DNA of 64,000 bases from Dactylorhiza incarnata (taxonomy: Eukaryota > Streptophyta > Magnoliopsida > Asparagales > Orchidaceae): positions 2,189,501 to 2,253,500 of the forward strand of contig JAWHQI010000148.1 of NCBI GenBank assembly GCA_033032865.1. Direction: 5' to 3'. The notes under the pieces are model-generated. The model did no database searches and was not told where the DNA came from. It saw nothing but the letters and a program-made list of their open reading frames with translations. Made by a program: the position numbers and the translations under genes. This document shows positions 47,348 through 57,452 of the stretch, in pieces. Positions within the stretch are counted from its first letter, which is position 1, and every line of letters starts with the position of its first letter.

Positions 47348-48274
47348 CAATCCCCTCTCTTTGTGAGTGAGGTACTCCTTTGGAAAGAAAGTCCAACTCC
47401 GCATATTTGGTGAGCTCATGCTGACCTGCATGGATTCTTTTGGTGAGGACCTCCACTTTGCTATGTATATCTCATGCCGTAGAGCTTGCAATGCATATTC
47501 CCTCCACTCTTTTCTATTCTCCTTCTTGAGCTTTTGCAGCCAATGGCTTTCATGAGGCCGTCGCAGAAACCACACTCCCAGGAAATGCTGGACCGTCTCG
47601 CCGCAATGCGAGAGAAGGACTCTTCCCATACCGCATAGTATGCCCCCTGGCTCTCATCCAAGAGGGACCTTACCTCTTCCTACCGGCTGAGACAAGCCAA
47701 GATGGTTAGAGGAGGGGCCCGATGAATAACGAGCCCGCATCGGAGACTCCCCCCTCTTCTTGTGACCTTCCCGACAACTTACCCAAGGTAATCCATTTCT
47801 TCTTGCCCTATTGATACACTGGCTGGTGTGATATCTCAAGGACTGACACCTGCAGGAGATGCTGACAATGGGGGGAGCCCGTTAGGCCAGCCAGGCGGGT
47901 ACCGAAGTGCTTCCGCCTACAACTGAGGATATTCTGCTGGTTATGGAGTCCCGCCCTCCGTCCACCCATGGTGGGGTCCTCCCTGAACTAGGTAAGACGT
48001 CGTCGCTTTCTCGCACAATTCAATCTTTCGCCAACTTATCCATCTCGCTCCCTCCCTGCAGCCTCCACCTTCGGGACTATAGGACTTCCCGCAACACTGC
48101 GTGATCCTCCTCTGACACCGCGAGTTCCCCCTCCGATGCTGCAATATCCTCCTCCGACACCGCGAGGTTCCCCTCCAATGCCGTGTGTATCTCCCGCTCC
48201 TGAGACGACTGCCCTCACATCGTTATAGATCAGAAGCGCCCATATGAGAGGGTCGCTGGCCACAACCCCTTGGG
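47348..48274. other. Unidentified composite, left of H'
   Basis: Begins with the PPT of G' (minus). A minus-strand stretch at 47360-47540 reads as a charged helix (KKENRKEWREYALQALRHE). From about 47540 a plus-strand reading looks coherent instead: QEMLDRLAAMREKDSS, later proline-rich (PPPMLQYPPPTPRGSPP, about 48140-48185). The proline-rich frame seems to resume after H' at 50021. Not assignable to a known domain; possibly internal sequence of G' or another transposon. Confidence 0.35.
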
Positions 48275-50020
48275 TGTAACACCCTAAAACCTTAGAATAG
48301 AAATCTGTTGTTGGAAGATAGCGCCGGCGGTAGTAGCTACCGCCTGGCGCTAGCAAAATTTACGGAAGCTACTTGAATCGACAGGAGATAGCCGAATTGA
48401 CGGAAGATAGCATAGTCGACGAGAGCTAGTGCTGGCGCTATCGCTAGAGCCGACGTTAGCTTGCGGTACAGATCCGTGATTTGCAATTGTGGCCGTCAAA
48501 TCCAAAGGGTTTTTGATCCAATGGTTGGGATTTATTCCGGGATTTTATAGGGCTTGACCAGAGGAGTGTTTATCCTTATTATTCTAAGTCTTATCTCTCT
48601 TCACGCTTGAGAAATAAGAAAGCCAAGGAGGAAGAAGAAGGTATCTTCCGCCATTGACGGAGCTGCGAAGCTCCGAATCACAAGCTGTTTACAGATCCAC
48701 GGAGAGCAGCCCGGTGCGGTCCTTTCCATCCGACTAGAATCTTGGATTCTCATGATGCCAAAGAAAACAACAAGGGTAACGATCTTCTACTTGGACAAGT
48801 GAAGTCCTCCTTTTTATGGCATGTTTGCATGGAAAACCCCCCACCGATTGGTGGAGAAAGAGAAGTTTTCTAGTGGGTTGATCATTTCAATCACCTTTGG
48901 TTACTTGGATATAGCATCCGGAATCGTAGTACGGATATAGGCATTGTGTGTGAAACCCATCTGGACAGGTTGGTCTGGATTGGTGATGGCTATATTGTTG
49001 ATTGTTTCGGAGAAGACTCCGTGATTTGTATGCGCTATTTTCGGGTTCTATGTACGGTAGTGTACTGCAGGGAGTCCTGGAGTTAACCTCCATGAAATAC
49101 CCAAAGTTGTGGGCGGATTCGATGATCTATCACTACCGCTCGGTGCTAGGGCTAGCACCGACGGTAACTCCCAGGGAGCTGTATGTTGAGGTGTGAAGCC
49201 TCCTTTCATTGCTCGGGCTGAGGTGAAGCCGTACCCGCATCGGACGATTGATGCTGACGATTTGAGCACGGGCTAAGCTGATCTAAACCCGCCCCATACC
49301 GGATCGGTGAAGTGGTAGCTCCTCGGTGCACCATAAGATGTTGGGAATGGTCCGTAAGGCAAAGAGTCTTGACGGCCAAAGCTCATGCGAACTCTTTGTC
49401 TAAGGATTTGTTAGGTGTGGCTCGAAGAGTACACCGTGAGAGTGCCTTGAGAGCACAAAACGTGTGGCCGTGCGTGCCAACGTTGGTGTTGATTGCTTAT
49501 ACATGTGGTGCTTGAATGCACTTTGACAATCTATGCCTATACTGTCTGCCTGCAGGGAAGGAGTACCACCACCCCGGCTATAGGGGTGGGGTCATTATAA
49601 TATTGGTCAGCTTTAGATGACCGGTTACTTGTTGCCACGTTTTAGTGAATTGTTGTTGCAGGTGTAGGTGAGCCAAGCGGGAAATAGTGGGCGGTGGCCC
49701 CTTTTGCTGAGTTGGCCCTTGAAGGCCAGCCTCTTTTCTGTTTTTCATGTATTGCCGGTCTGCGTGCCAATGCATGTTTGAGTTTAATACATTGTTCAAT
49801 GTAAGGCTTTAAGGCCATAACTCTATTGTTTCATTCCTGGGATAGTGGACAGTTCTAAAAGATGTTTTAATCAAATGCTTCCGCTTACGCTTTATTAACT
49901 CTCGTGTAATTGTAGTTCTTTTCTGATTATCACCTTATGATGCCTAGCTAGTGTGTATAGTATGGCGTGGGGTCTCGGCCAGACCTACTATTATATTATT
50001 TATACTGGCAGGGTGTTACA
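48275..50020 (+). mobile_element. Solo LTR H' (Tekay-like)
   Basis: 1746 bp, TGTAACACCC...GGGTGTTACA. Closely related to LTR H from GATTTGCAA (48479) onward, including the leader, the AAGCCGTACCCGC block and the 3' end GTATGGYGTGGGGTC. The flanks TTGGG and CCAGG do not form a 5 bp duplication. Its U3 has GCGCCGGCGGTAG...CTACCGCCTGGCGC (48321-48354) rather than the TTCGTCGAACG array of H. Confidence 0.75.
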
Positions 50021-51105
50021 CCAGGTGCTGACCACGCTACCACCTCTGTCGCCACCCAGGCACCACCCCGCCCCGGGATGGGGAAATCACTTCATCCCCC
50101 TAGCCAACCATTTGCAGGGAAACCTAGCCCCTCTTGGCGGCGTCAAGACAAAGAACCTGTGCCAGGTTAGTCACTTCAGTCGCTGTAACTTTCTTTTACC
50201 GAGATCACCTAGCCCCTCTCGCCGGCGCTCGCTCTCGCAGTCTTCCGCGAGGCCTCGCCGATGGACCCTCAATACGAGGATGGAGAAGGAATGTTCTCGC
50301 CCCCTCCCTCACCTGGCAATATTTTGGATTTCCTGGGCGACCCTGCTGATCCCGGGACGATGAAGGCGCGAATGACGGAGGTTCTCAACAAGCTCATCTA
50401 GATACAACGAGATCTCTCAAATCAGATCGACGGGCAACAGGAAACCTTTCAGCGTAGGCTGAGCGTCCTCGAGCGAGACTATACGCACCTTATCGGGAAG
50501 ATGGAGTGCCAGGGGGCAGGTGTAAGGAGACTTCTCCTGGGATGCATATCGTGTGGATCAGAGACCAAATGCGCCTGGTTAACCAAGAGCTTACAGCAGT
50601 AAGCGCGTAGTACTACCCGCGGGTGCCTCCGAGGACAGGAAGGCGAGGCTGGGGTCGATGACAGTGGGTACAGTACTAAGCTTACCTCCTCTCTCCCTGT
50701 GTTCTCCTGCACTCTTGCTGTTCCTTTTCTTTTCTTTTTTGCACCGAACAAGTCGAGACCTGCTGTGTCACGCGAACAATTTAACTGTTTGAATGTTATA
50801 TATTGTGACCTCTATCACTTTGCCGAATGCTATCTAAATCGCTATGCTTTAGTTTGCTTTCGCTTGAGGAGTCTCGCACGTCGATTATGCCACCTGCCGG
50901 CGGCTGGGATGTAGGCGGGCTGGCTTGAATTCTGAGGCACAAGGGTAGTGCGACCGTTATCCGCACCCCAGCCTAGAGAATTTCCCCAATTTTCTATATT
51001 TTCTATAAATAGTCATCCCACCACCACCTTTATTACGCTTTATTCTCTTTCCTCCCTTGCTATCGCGCCGGCACTCGCCCTTCTCTCTAGAATTCTTGCG
51101 AAACC
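50021..51105 (+). other. Unidentified plus-strand segment with promoter
   Basis: 50021-50170 continues a Pro/Ser-rich frame ending PVPG before GTTAGT (donor-like). A frame opens at 50261 (MDPQYEDGEGMFSPPPSPG), with FLGDPADPGTMKARMTEVLNKL and, after a TAG, a coiled-coil-like IQRDLSNQIDGQQETFQRRL. TATAAATAG is at 51003-51011. I do not recognise the protein. It may be a captured gene or a transposon accessory ORF. Confidence 0.35.
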
Positions 51106-51931
51106 TGTAACACCCCAAATTTCGGAAATGCATTTCTTGAGAAATCATAAGGGCAGGAGGATTGATTTCTCGAGAAATCAAATAGTCGGGAATATACTTC
51201 TCGAAATTAAAATAGCAGTGGATTGATTTCTCGAGAAATCAAATAGTCAGGAATAAACTTCTCGATAAATCGTAAGGGCAGGTAGTGCCAGTTCTCGGGA
51301 AACAAGAAATGCCTTCAAGCAGCCGTTCATCGAACGCAGGCCGCCGTTCGTCGAACGCAGGTTTAGCAGCCGTTCGTCGAACGCATGCCGCCGTTCGTCG
51401 AACGCAGGCAGCTGTTCGTCGAACGCAGGTTTAGCAGTCGTTCGTCAAACGCAGGCTGCCGTTCATCTAACGCAGACAGCCATTCGTCGAACGCAGGTTT
51501 AGCAGCCGTTCGTCGAATGCAGGACGCCGTTCATCTAACACAGGCAGCCGTTTGTCGAACACAGTTTTAGCAGCCATTCGTAGAACGCAGGCCGTCGTTC
51601 ATCAAACGCAGGTAGTCATTCGTCGAACGCAGGTTTAGCAGCCGTTCGTCGAACGCAGGCCGCCGTTCGTCAAACGCAGGCAGCCGTTCATTGAACGTAG
51701 TTTTACTGCCATTCGTCGAACTCAGGTAGCCGTTCGTCGAACGCAGGTTTGTTAGCCGTTCGTCGAACGCAATTTTACTGCCATTCGTCGAACGTAGGGT
51801 TATTAGATGTTCGTCGAACGCAGCTTTCCCGCCATTCGTCGAACGCAGCTTTACTGCCATTCGTCGAACGCAGTCATAAAACTATTCGTCGAACGCAGTC
51901 AGAATCAGTGATTTGCAAAATAACAGACCCG
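51106..51931 (+). repeat. 5' LTR of H, first part
   Basis: Starts TGTAACACCCC. Early repeats of TTCTCGAGAAATCA and variants (51130-51260) are palindromic (TTTCTCGAGAAA). Then comes the large TTCGTCGAACG array. Cut at 51931 by F (left duplication ACCCG). Confidence 0.85.
51318..51900 (+). repeat. About 25-copy GTTCGTCGAACGCAG array in LTR H
   Basis: About 25 copies of the core NTTCGTCGAACGCAG, spaced roughly 18-28 bp, with spacers such as GCAGCC and GTTTAGCAGCC. The core is a near-palindrome (GTTCG-T-CGAAC). It lies in U3 upstream of TTTATATATTC (60177). A shared 11-mer TTCGTCGAACG occurs in copia A at 2659. Confidence 0.85.
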
Positions 51932-53062
51932 TGTTAAAATTATTGAAGTGAAGTGGAAGGTGGTCGGCGGTCTGTATATTGGAGACCGCAGTGACCGCGC
52001 AGTCTGTGTTGGTGATCTGCCGGTCTGGCTCTGCCGGTTTGATTCTATCGGTCTGCTGGTTGGCCGGTTTGTTCCTGTTGTTGCGGTCTCTTCCCTGGTT
52101 GTTCTGCTTTGGTTTGTCTATCTTCTGTGTAGAAGTTCGGGCGATCTGTTCTTGGATGACTGTTGTGACCTAGAGGTTTATGCTGGGCGATCTGGCGACT
52201 TTTATGGAGTCGGCCAGATGTTCCTTATTTGCTGTTGGAGATCTCAGGAAGGAGTCTTCTTGTATTCGGGCGGCTTGTGCGCGGTCTGCTGCTGATCTAC
52301 GGTCTTGGACTGGATATTGTGCAAGTGGTGATCGCGCGGTCTGCTCTGTGAGACCGCTTGCGATCTCGCGGGTGGTAACTGTCTCTCTCTTGCGGCGGTG
52401 ACGACATCCGTCTTGTCGCCTATAAATAGGGGTGCATGGCCCATCATTCATAACAAGATTTGTAAGAACTAGAGCCTGGGTTATTTCGTGCGGTCTCAAC
52501 TTTGAGGTCGGGCGATCTCGGAAGCGAGTTGACTGTTTGTTGTGTTCGCAGGTTTGCGGTCAGCAGGTTGCGGTCTTCTTCCTTGGTGTTTCCCAGTGGC
52601 TTGAATAAATAGTTTGGCAGCGTCTTGTCTGCGAACTGGTTTATGATTGTTCTTGTGCTGTTTGCAGCGAGCTCAGCGATCAGGCAACCTTCGGCGGTTA
52701 GGCGATCTGAGTTGTGGTCTGGCGACAGCTTCTTTTCTTCGTTCAATTCAATAAGCTCCAGTTCGTGCGGTCTGAGGTGGCGGTCTTGTAGTGCAGGCAT
52801 CCTATCTGTTTTCTGTTCGCGCGGTATCAGGTCAAGCCGGGCGATCTCTGGAGTTCAGCGGTCTGTGCGGTCTGTGCGGTCTCTGCTTGTCAAGCCGCCA
52901 GTTTTGTTTTTTGGTGTTTTGTTCTTCTCTCCTCCGCGATTCTTATGAATCATGTCTCGCCATGTATACCTCGCACTGTAATCAAGTATTGTGATTCAAT
53001 AAAGCTTTGTGTTGCTGTGTGGCATATTGTGGTTGTTTGGTTATAACTCAGTTGATGCAACT

Positions 53063-54767
53063 TGATGAGTCCTGATCATATACACATTTATGGACTCATC
53101 CGGGCCGTTATTTAGTCATTTCTCCGCACTTTAGCATTGTTATAGTTTATATTTGATAATCCATGCTAGGTGCACATCTAGGCCCACTTTGGTGTGATTT
53201 TCGTGCTTATTGTCATTAGTAGTATTCATGTGCTGTCAAGTGCCACTTTCAGTGGCTAGATCTGTGGTTGTGCTGGAATAGGAGTCGTGCAAGTGTTCCC
53301 AGTGCAATTCTGCACAGGAACACTGCGCACGATCGCCGGTTCTAGTGCGCACGACCACTGGTCGTGCGCCACTGATCGTGTGCACTTAACCTTCTTTTCA
53401 CGAGTTCTGTTTGGTGCAGTGTGCACGGCCACCAATGCCAGCGCGCACGACCACCGGTCGTGCGCCACTGCTCGTGCGCATTTGCCATTAAATTTCTGAG
53501 TTCTGTTTGCTGAAGTGCGCACGACCATCAACTCCAGTGCGCACGACCACCGGTCGTGCGCCACTGTCCGTGCGCACTTAACAATTATTTTATGAGTTCT
53601 GTTTCATCTAATGCGCACGACCACCAACGATAGTGCGCACGACCACCGGTCGTGCGCCACTGGTCGTGCGAACAATTTATTTTATAAATTTCGTGTCTTG
53701 CAGGTTCCACCCAGACAGGCGCACGATCACAGGATTCTAGTGCGCACGACCACTGGTCGTGCGCCAATGACCGTGCGCGCTGTTTAATTCAGCGCCTATA
53801 TAATGACCTGATCGCGAATTAGGTCGGGATTACGCCTGGGAGCTCCGTTCTGTCCGCCGTTTTCGCCATTTTCAGAGGGTTTTCGCACCCTAGGCCTCCT
53901 CCATCATCCAAGGGCTTAAAGGAAAGGATCCTACACTCATCTTCATCGCTAAGGAAGAGGTTCTTCGCATTAGACGTGGCCGGATGGTAAATCGCTGGAG
54001 AAGACGGGTCCATTGGGAGGGGTGACAGCCCTCCTCTACCCCGGACGCAGTTGGGACCGAGCTAGGACGCGGATTGACAACCCGGTGCTTCCTACCGTGA
54101 ATCTACAACGAGACTCCGGATTCGGTCGTATCTCTTGCCTTTTTCTTCTACTTATGTGGTTGTATTTGTTTGTGCTCTCTTTATCTTGATGATGAACGCT
54201 ATGAACTATGTTAGTATTGTTAATTTCATGTCTATGAAATCATTTTGTTCATTTGTGTTAATGAGGTGCACCCCCATCGATTTTCCGCTCCACTACCGTG
54301 TCCGGTGCCGCACTAGCAATTGCTAGTGGCGTGCTTGTCGATGAGGTGCTTGCAACCCTCAATCCGTAAGCCTACTCGCCCATTCGGCCACCGAAGCGTG
54401 GCATCGCGGCCCGTATTCCACTCGCCTAACGAAGCAGCGCGCTCAAGGCCTGCATAGCTCGTTCCCGTTAGCCTTCTCGTCCATCCGCCCTTTCGACGCA
54501 GCGCGCTCAAGGCCTGCCTAGTTTCCATCCCGCCGATCGAAGCATTGCATAGCGGCATTGCATAGGAGTAGGCATAGTATTTACTTTTGTTTGCAAACCT
54601 CAAAGCCCCTTTCGTTCGCATTCCATCTACCGCAGGACTTCGATCTCAAGTCCTTCCTCGATAATAAACTCCACCTTACTGTGTTCCTCAAGAGACCGAC
54701 ACTCGGGAATTCTATTCCCAAAATTTATTACTTGCGCGACCGGTGCACTTGCCGAATCCTCGCATCA
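53063..54767 (+). mobile_element. Solo LTR E2
   Basis: 1705 bp, TGATGAGTCC...TCGCATCA, TSD CAACT at 53058-53062 and 54768-54772. The other LTR of F has the empty site (GATGCAACTCCTGC, near 60034), which proves the insertion. Palindrome array 53322-53780, TATATAATG at 53797, and a hairpin GATGAGTCC/GGACTCATC at 53064-53100. No coding domain. Confidence 0.92.
53322..53780 (+). repeat. Palindrome array GCACGACC..GGTCGTGC in E2
   Basis: About five units of roughly 105-110 bp, each with GCGCACGACCACYGGTCGTGC, a further GTGCGC copy and a spacer ending in GAGTTCTGTTT or similar. Stops 16 bp before the TATA box. Confidence 0.85.
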
Positions 54768-54813
54768 CAACTCCTGCTTACTCCTAAACGATTCAAATCA
54801 AAAAATTTTAACA

Positions 54814-54825
54814 TGGTATCAGAGG
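54814..54825 (+). other. Primer binding site of F
   Basis: TGGTATCAGAGG immediately after the LTR end TTTTAACA. Confidence 0.88.
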
Positions 54826-54902
54826 GAGTTTATTGGAGTGGATAAGCAGTGATCAACGTGAGTTGCCATCATCTTTGTGAAGAAGAGACCACATAGTTTG
54901 CC

Positions 54903-55847
54903 ATGGAAGGTGGATACGCAAGGGGGCTTGGTATTGAACTCCTCACATCGACTAATTACAAGAAATGGAAGTCGTGTATGGAGAGTTACTTGCTTGGCGA
55001 GGATCTATGAGAGATAGTTGGAGGAGAAGACACACAAGAAGTGTTTCTAGCAGGAGATAATATGGCAGAGGTGAGACTTTGGAGGAGGACTAATGCAAAG
55101 GCAGAGTTCACACTCAAGAGGGCTATCTCACCAGAGCTATTCGATCACGTCATTGGATGTAAATCTGCTGCTGAGATTTGGACGTCTTTGGATGGGCTGT
55201 TCAATAAGAAGAATGTAGCTCGGCTACAGTTTCTTGAAAATGAGTTGGCGAAGGCCTATCAAGGTGATCTTTCTATCTCTACCTTCTTTCTCAAGATGAA
55301 GAACCTCACAGCAGAGATTTCTGCATTGGACCCTGATGAGCCCATCTCGGAGGCAAAACTGAAGAGGCATATCATCCACGGGTTGCGGAAGGAGTATCTT
55401 GCCTTTGTGACGTCAGTTCAGGGTTCGGCAAATCAACCATCTCTGTTGGAGCTGGAGAACTTACTTGCTTCGCAGGAAAGTTTGGCAAGACAGATGGCGG
55501 GGACTTCTATCTCTGGGGGAGATAGTGATGTGTTGTTCTCTGGAAAGAAGAAGAAGAAGTGGGAGAAGAAGAAGCAGGGTCATGATGGACCCTCTACTTC
55601 AGGTCAGCAAGATAGGGGTTATGCTTCTAAAACTGATGGGAAGAAGAAGGGAGAGGGACCAAGGTGCTTCAGGTGTAATAAGACTGGCCACTTCAAGAAA
55701 GATTGTCGGGTTAATCTTCAGTCGGGACATGCAGCGGAGAAGGAGAAGCCAAAGTTTGATGAAGCTGGATGGGGAGGAGCCTTTGCGGCCAATATGACGG
55801 CGATGCCCGTTAAGGCCTTGGCTGCCATCAACTTTGAAGAGAATTAG
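54903..55847 (+). pseudogene. Gag (element F)
   Basis: ATG at 54903. One TGA at 55008-55010 (Trp expected) breaks the N-terminus; the rest is open to 55845. UBN2-type capsid (ISPELFDHVIGCKSAAEIW, HIIHGLRKEYLAF), a Lys-rich stretch, and the CCHC knuckle CFRCNKTGHFKKDC. The frame ends in TAG where NWIVDSGC-like sequence expects Trp, so gag and pol form one interrupted polyprotein frame. Confidence 0.88.
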
Positions 55848-57452
55848 ATTGTGGATTCAGGGTGTGGGCATCACCCTACCGGGGATGAATCAAAGTTCTC
55901 TTCTTTGGCACCTTACTCAGGTAACGATGCTATCATTACGACTGATAATTCTGTTCATTCAGTGGAATAAGAAGGTGTTGTCTCTCTGAGCAGTGACAAG
56001 GGTCCACTCACATTGAGGAGTGTTTATCATGTGCCAGGTATGAAGAAGAATCTCTTCTCTGTGACCAATGCGGTCGATGCCGGTTATCACGTTCTGTTTG
56101 GTCCAACATAAGTGAAGTTTCTTAAAACTCAACCGAAGATAAAGGGAGATTTTATTCATGTTGGAAAGCGGGTGAAGGACTTGTTCGTTTTATCGACAAG
56201 TACCTATGTTGACAAGATGAAGACCAATGATAGCGCGGCTATTTGGCATGAAAGGTTGGGGCATGTAGGCATGGACAAATTGAAGGCTATGACGGTAAGG
56301 GGCCTTGTCAAAGGCTTTCCTAGCTTGTCTTCCTATGGAGACAGTCATGTTTGTGCGGGATGTCAGTTTGGTAAGTCTCATCGACTTCCATTTGATAAAT
56401 CGCAAACAAGATGCAAAGCGCCGTTGAAGTGCATTCACGGTGATTTGATGCGACCGACTGCCACCCTAAGCCTTGGAGGCAACAGATATATGTTGTTGTT
56501 GATTGACGATTACACCAGATATGTCTGGGTGTATTTTCTGAAAGAGAAGTTGGAAGACTTTGCGAAGTTCGTGGAGTTCAAGGAGCTGGTGGAAGGTCGG
56601 TTAGGACTGCGGGTGAAAAAATTGAGAACTGACAATGGTGGGGAGTTCACCTCTGGTGAGTTCTCAAGTTTTTGCAGGAAGCACAACGTTCGAAGAGAGC
56701 ATACTTGTGCCCATACTCCACAGCAAAACGGCATTGCAGAGCGGAAGATCCATCATCTAACGGAAACCTGCAAGTGCTGGCTTCATGCCAAGAGTATTCC
56801 AAAGTCATTTTGGGCGGAGGGAATGTCTTGTGCGGCATACGTCATCAACAGGATGCCTCTAAGTCCTATCAACATGAAGACCCCTCATGAACTAATGTTC
56901 AAGGATAAGCCGAGTGTTGCACACCTTCGTGTGTTCGGGACAACCTATTATGTGCATATTCCTGATGCTCTTCGGACAAAGCTAGATGTGAAAGCAAGGA
57001 AGCTAGTCTTTGTTGGATATGATGAGCGGAAGAAGGGATGGAGATGCATGGATCCTGAGACACGGAGATCAGTGGTATCTCGGGATGTGGTGTTCGATGA
57101 GGTGACTTCCTACAAGGGGAGTTCACGAGTTGAACTACCAGAGAGCAGGGTTGATGAAGAAGGAAAGGCTGCGGAAAATCTTCAAGTGGAGTTGCCTGTT
57201 TCACCAGGAGCTCCAGCTGTGTCAAGCTCTGAGATGGAGGCTTCATGTTCTGGAAGCAGGGGGAGCGATGCTCCAAGTTCGTCTGGAAAAGGAGCTAGCA
57301 CAGAAGAAGCAGCTGAGGAGGTGGTTAGTCAGGTGCAGCCTCTTAGGAGGTCGAAGTGGACTATTAAGCCACCTGATCGATACACAGGAGGAAACATGGT
57401 GAGCTTTGTCTCATGTTTCTTTGCTGGTCCCTTGGATGAAAGGGAGTCGTAG
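55848..57452 (+). pseudogene. Protease and integrase (element F)
   Basis: Protease VDSGCGHHPTGD (55853 on) with DSG intact; stops at about 55967 and 56110. Pre-integrase zinc block WHERLGH...CAGCQFGK. Integrase has IHGDLMRP, LRTDNGGEFTS and QQNGIAERKIHH with all three acidic residues, then FWAEGMSCAAYVINR and VFVGYDERKKGWR. The Ser/Glu-rich linker ends in TAG at 57450-57452. Confidence 0.88.

Larger units (their letters stand above)
51932..54813 (+). repeat. 5' LTR of F, split by E2
   Basis: Parts 51932-53062 and 54773-54813. Rich in GCGGTCT/GGCGATCT motifs on both strands, TATAAATAGG at 52421, AATAAA at 52998. The 3' LTR shows the same order without E2. Confidence 0.9.

Noticed and set aside
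51318..51900. CRISPR-like array
   Set aside because: Regularly spaced palindromic units, but spacers are short and themselves repeated (GCAGCC, GTTTAGCAGCC), and the array is inside a plant LTR.
52000..52950. Open frames on both strands in LTR F
   Set aside because: Present in both LTRs with different breaks, in TATA and U3 regions; GCGGTCT repeats keep stops rare.
53063..53105. Hammerhead ribozyme-like CTTGATGAGTCC...GGAC
   Set aside because: The core would need GAAA after the second stem strand; here the sequence is GGACTCATCC, a plain hairpin.
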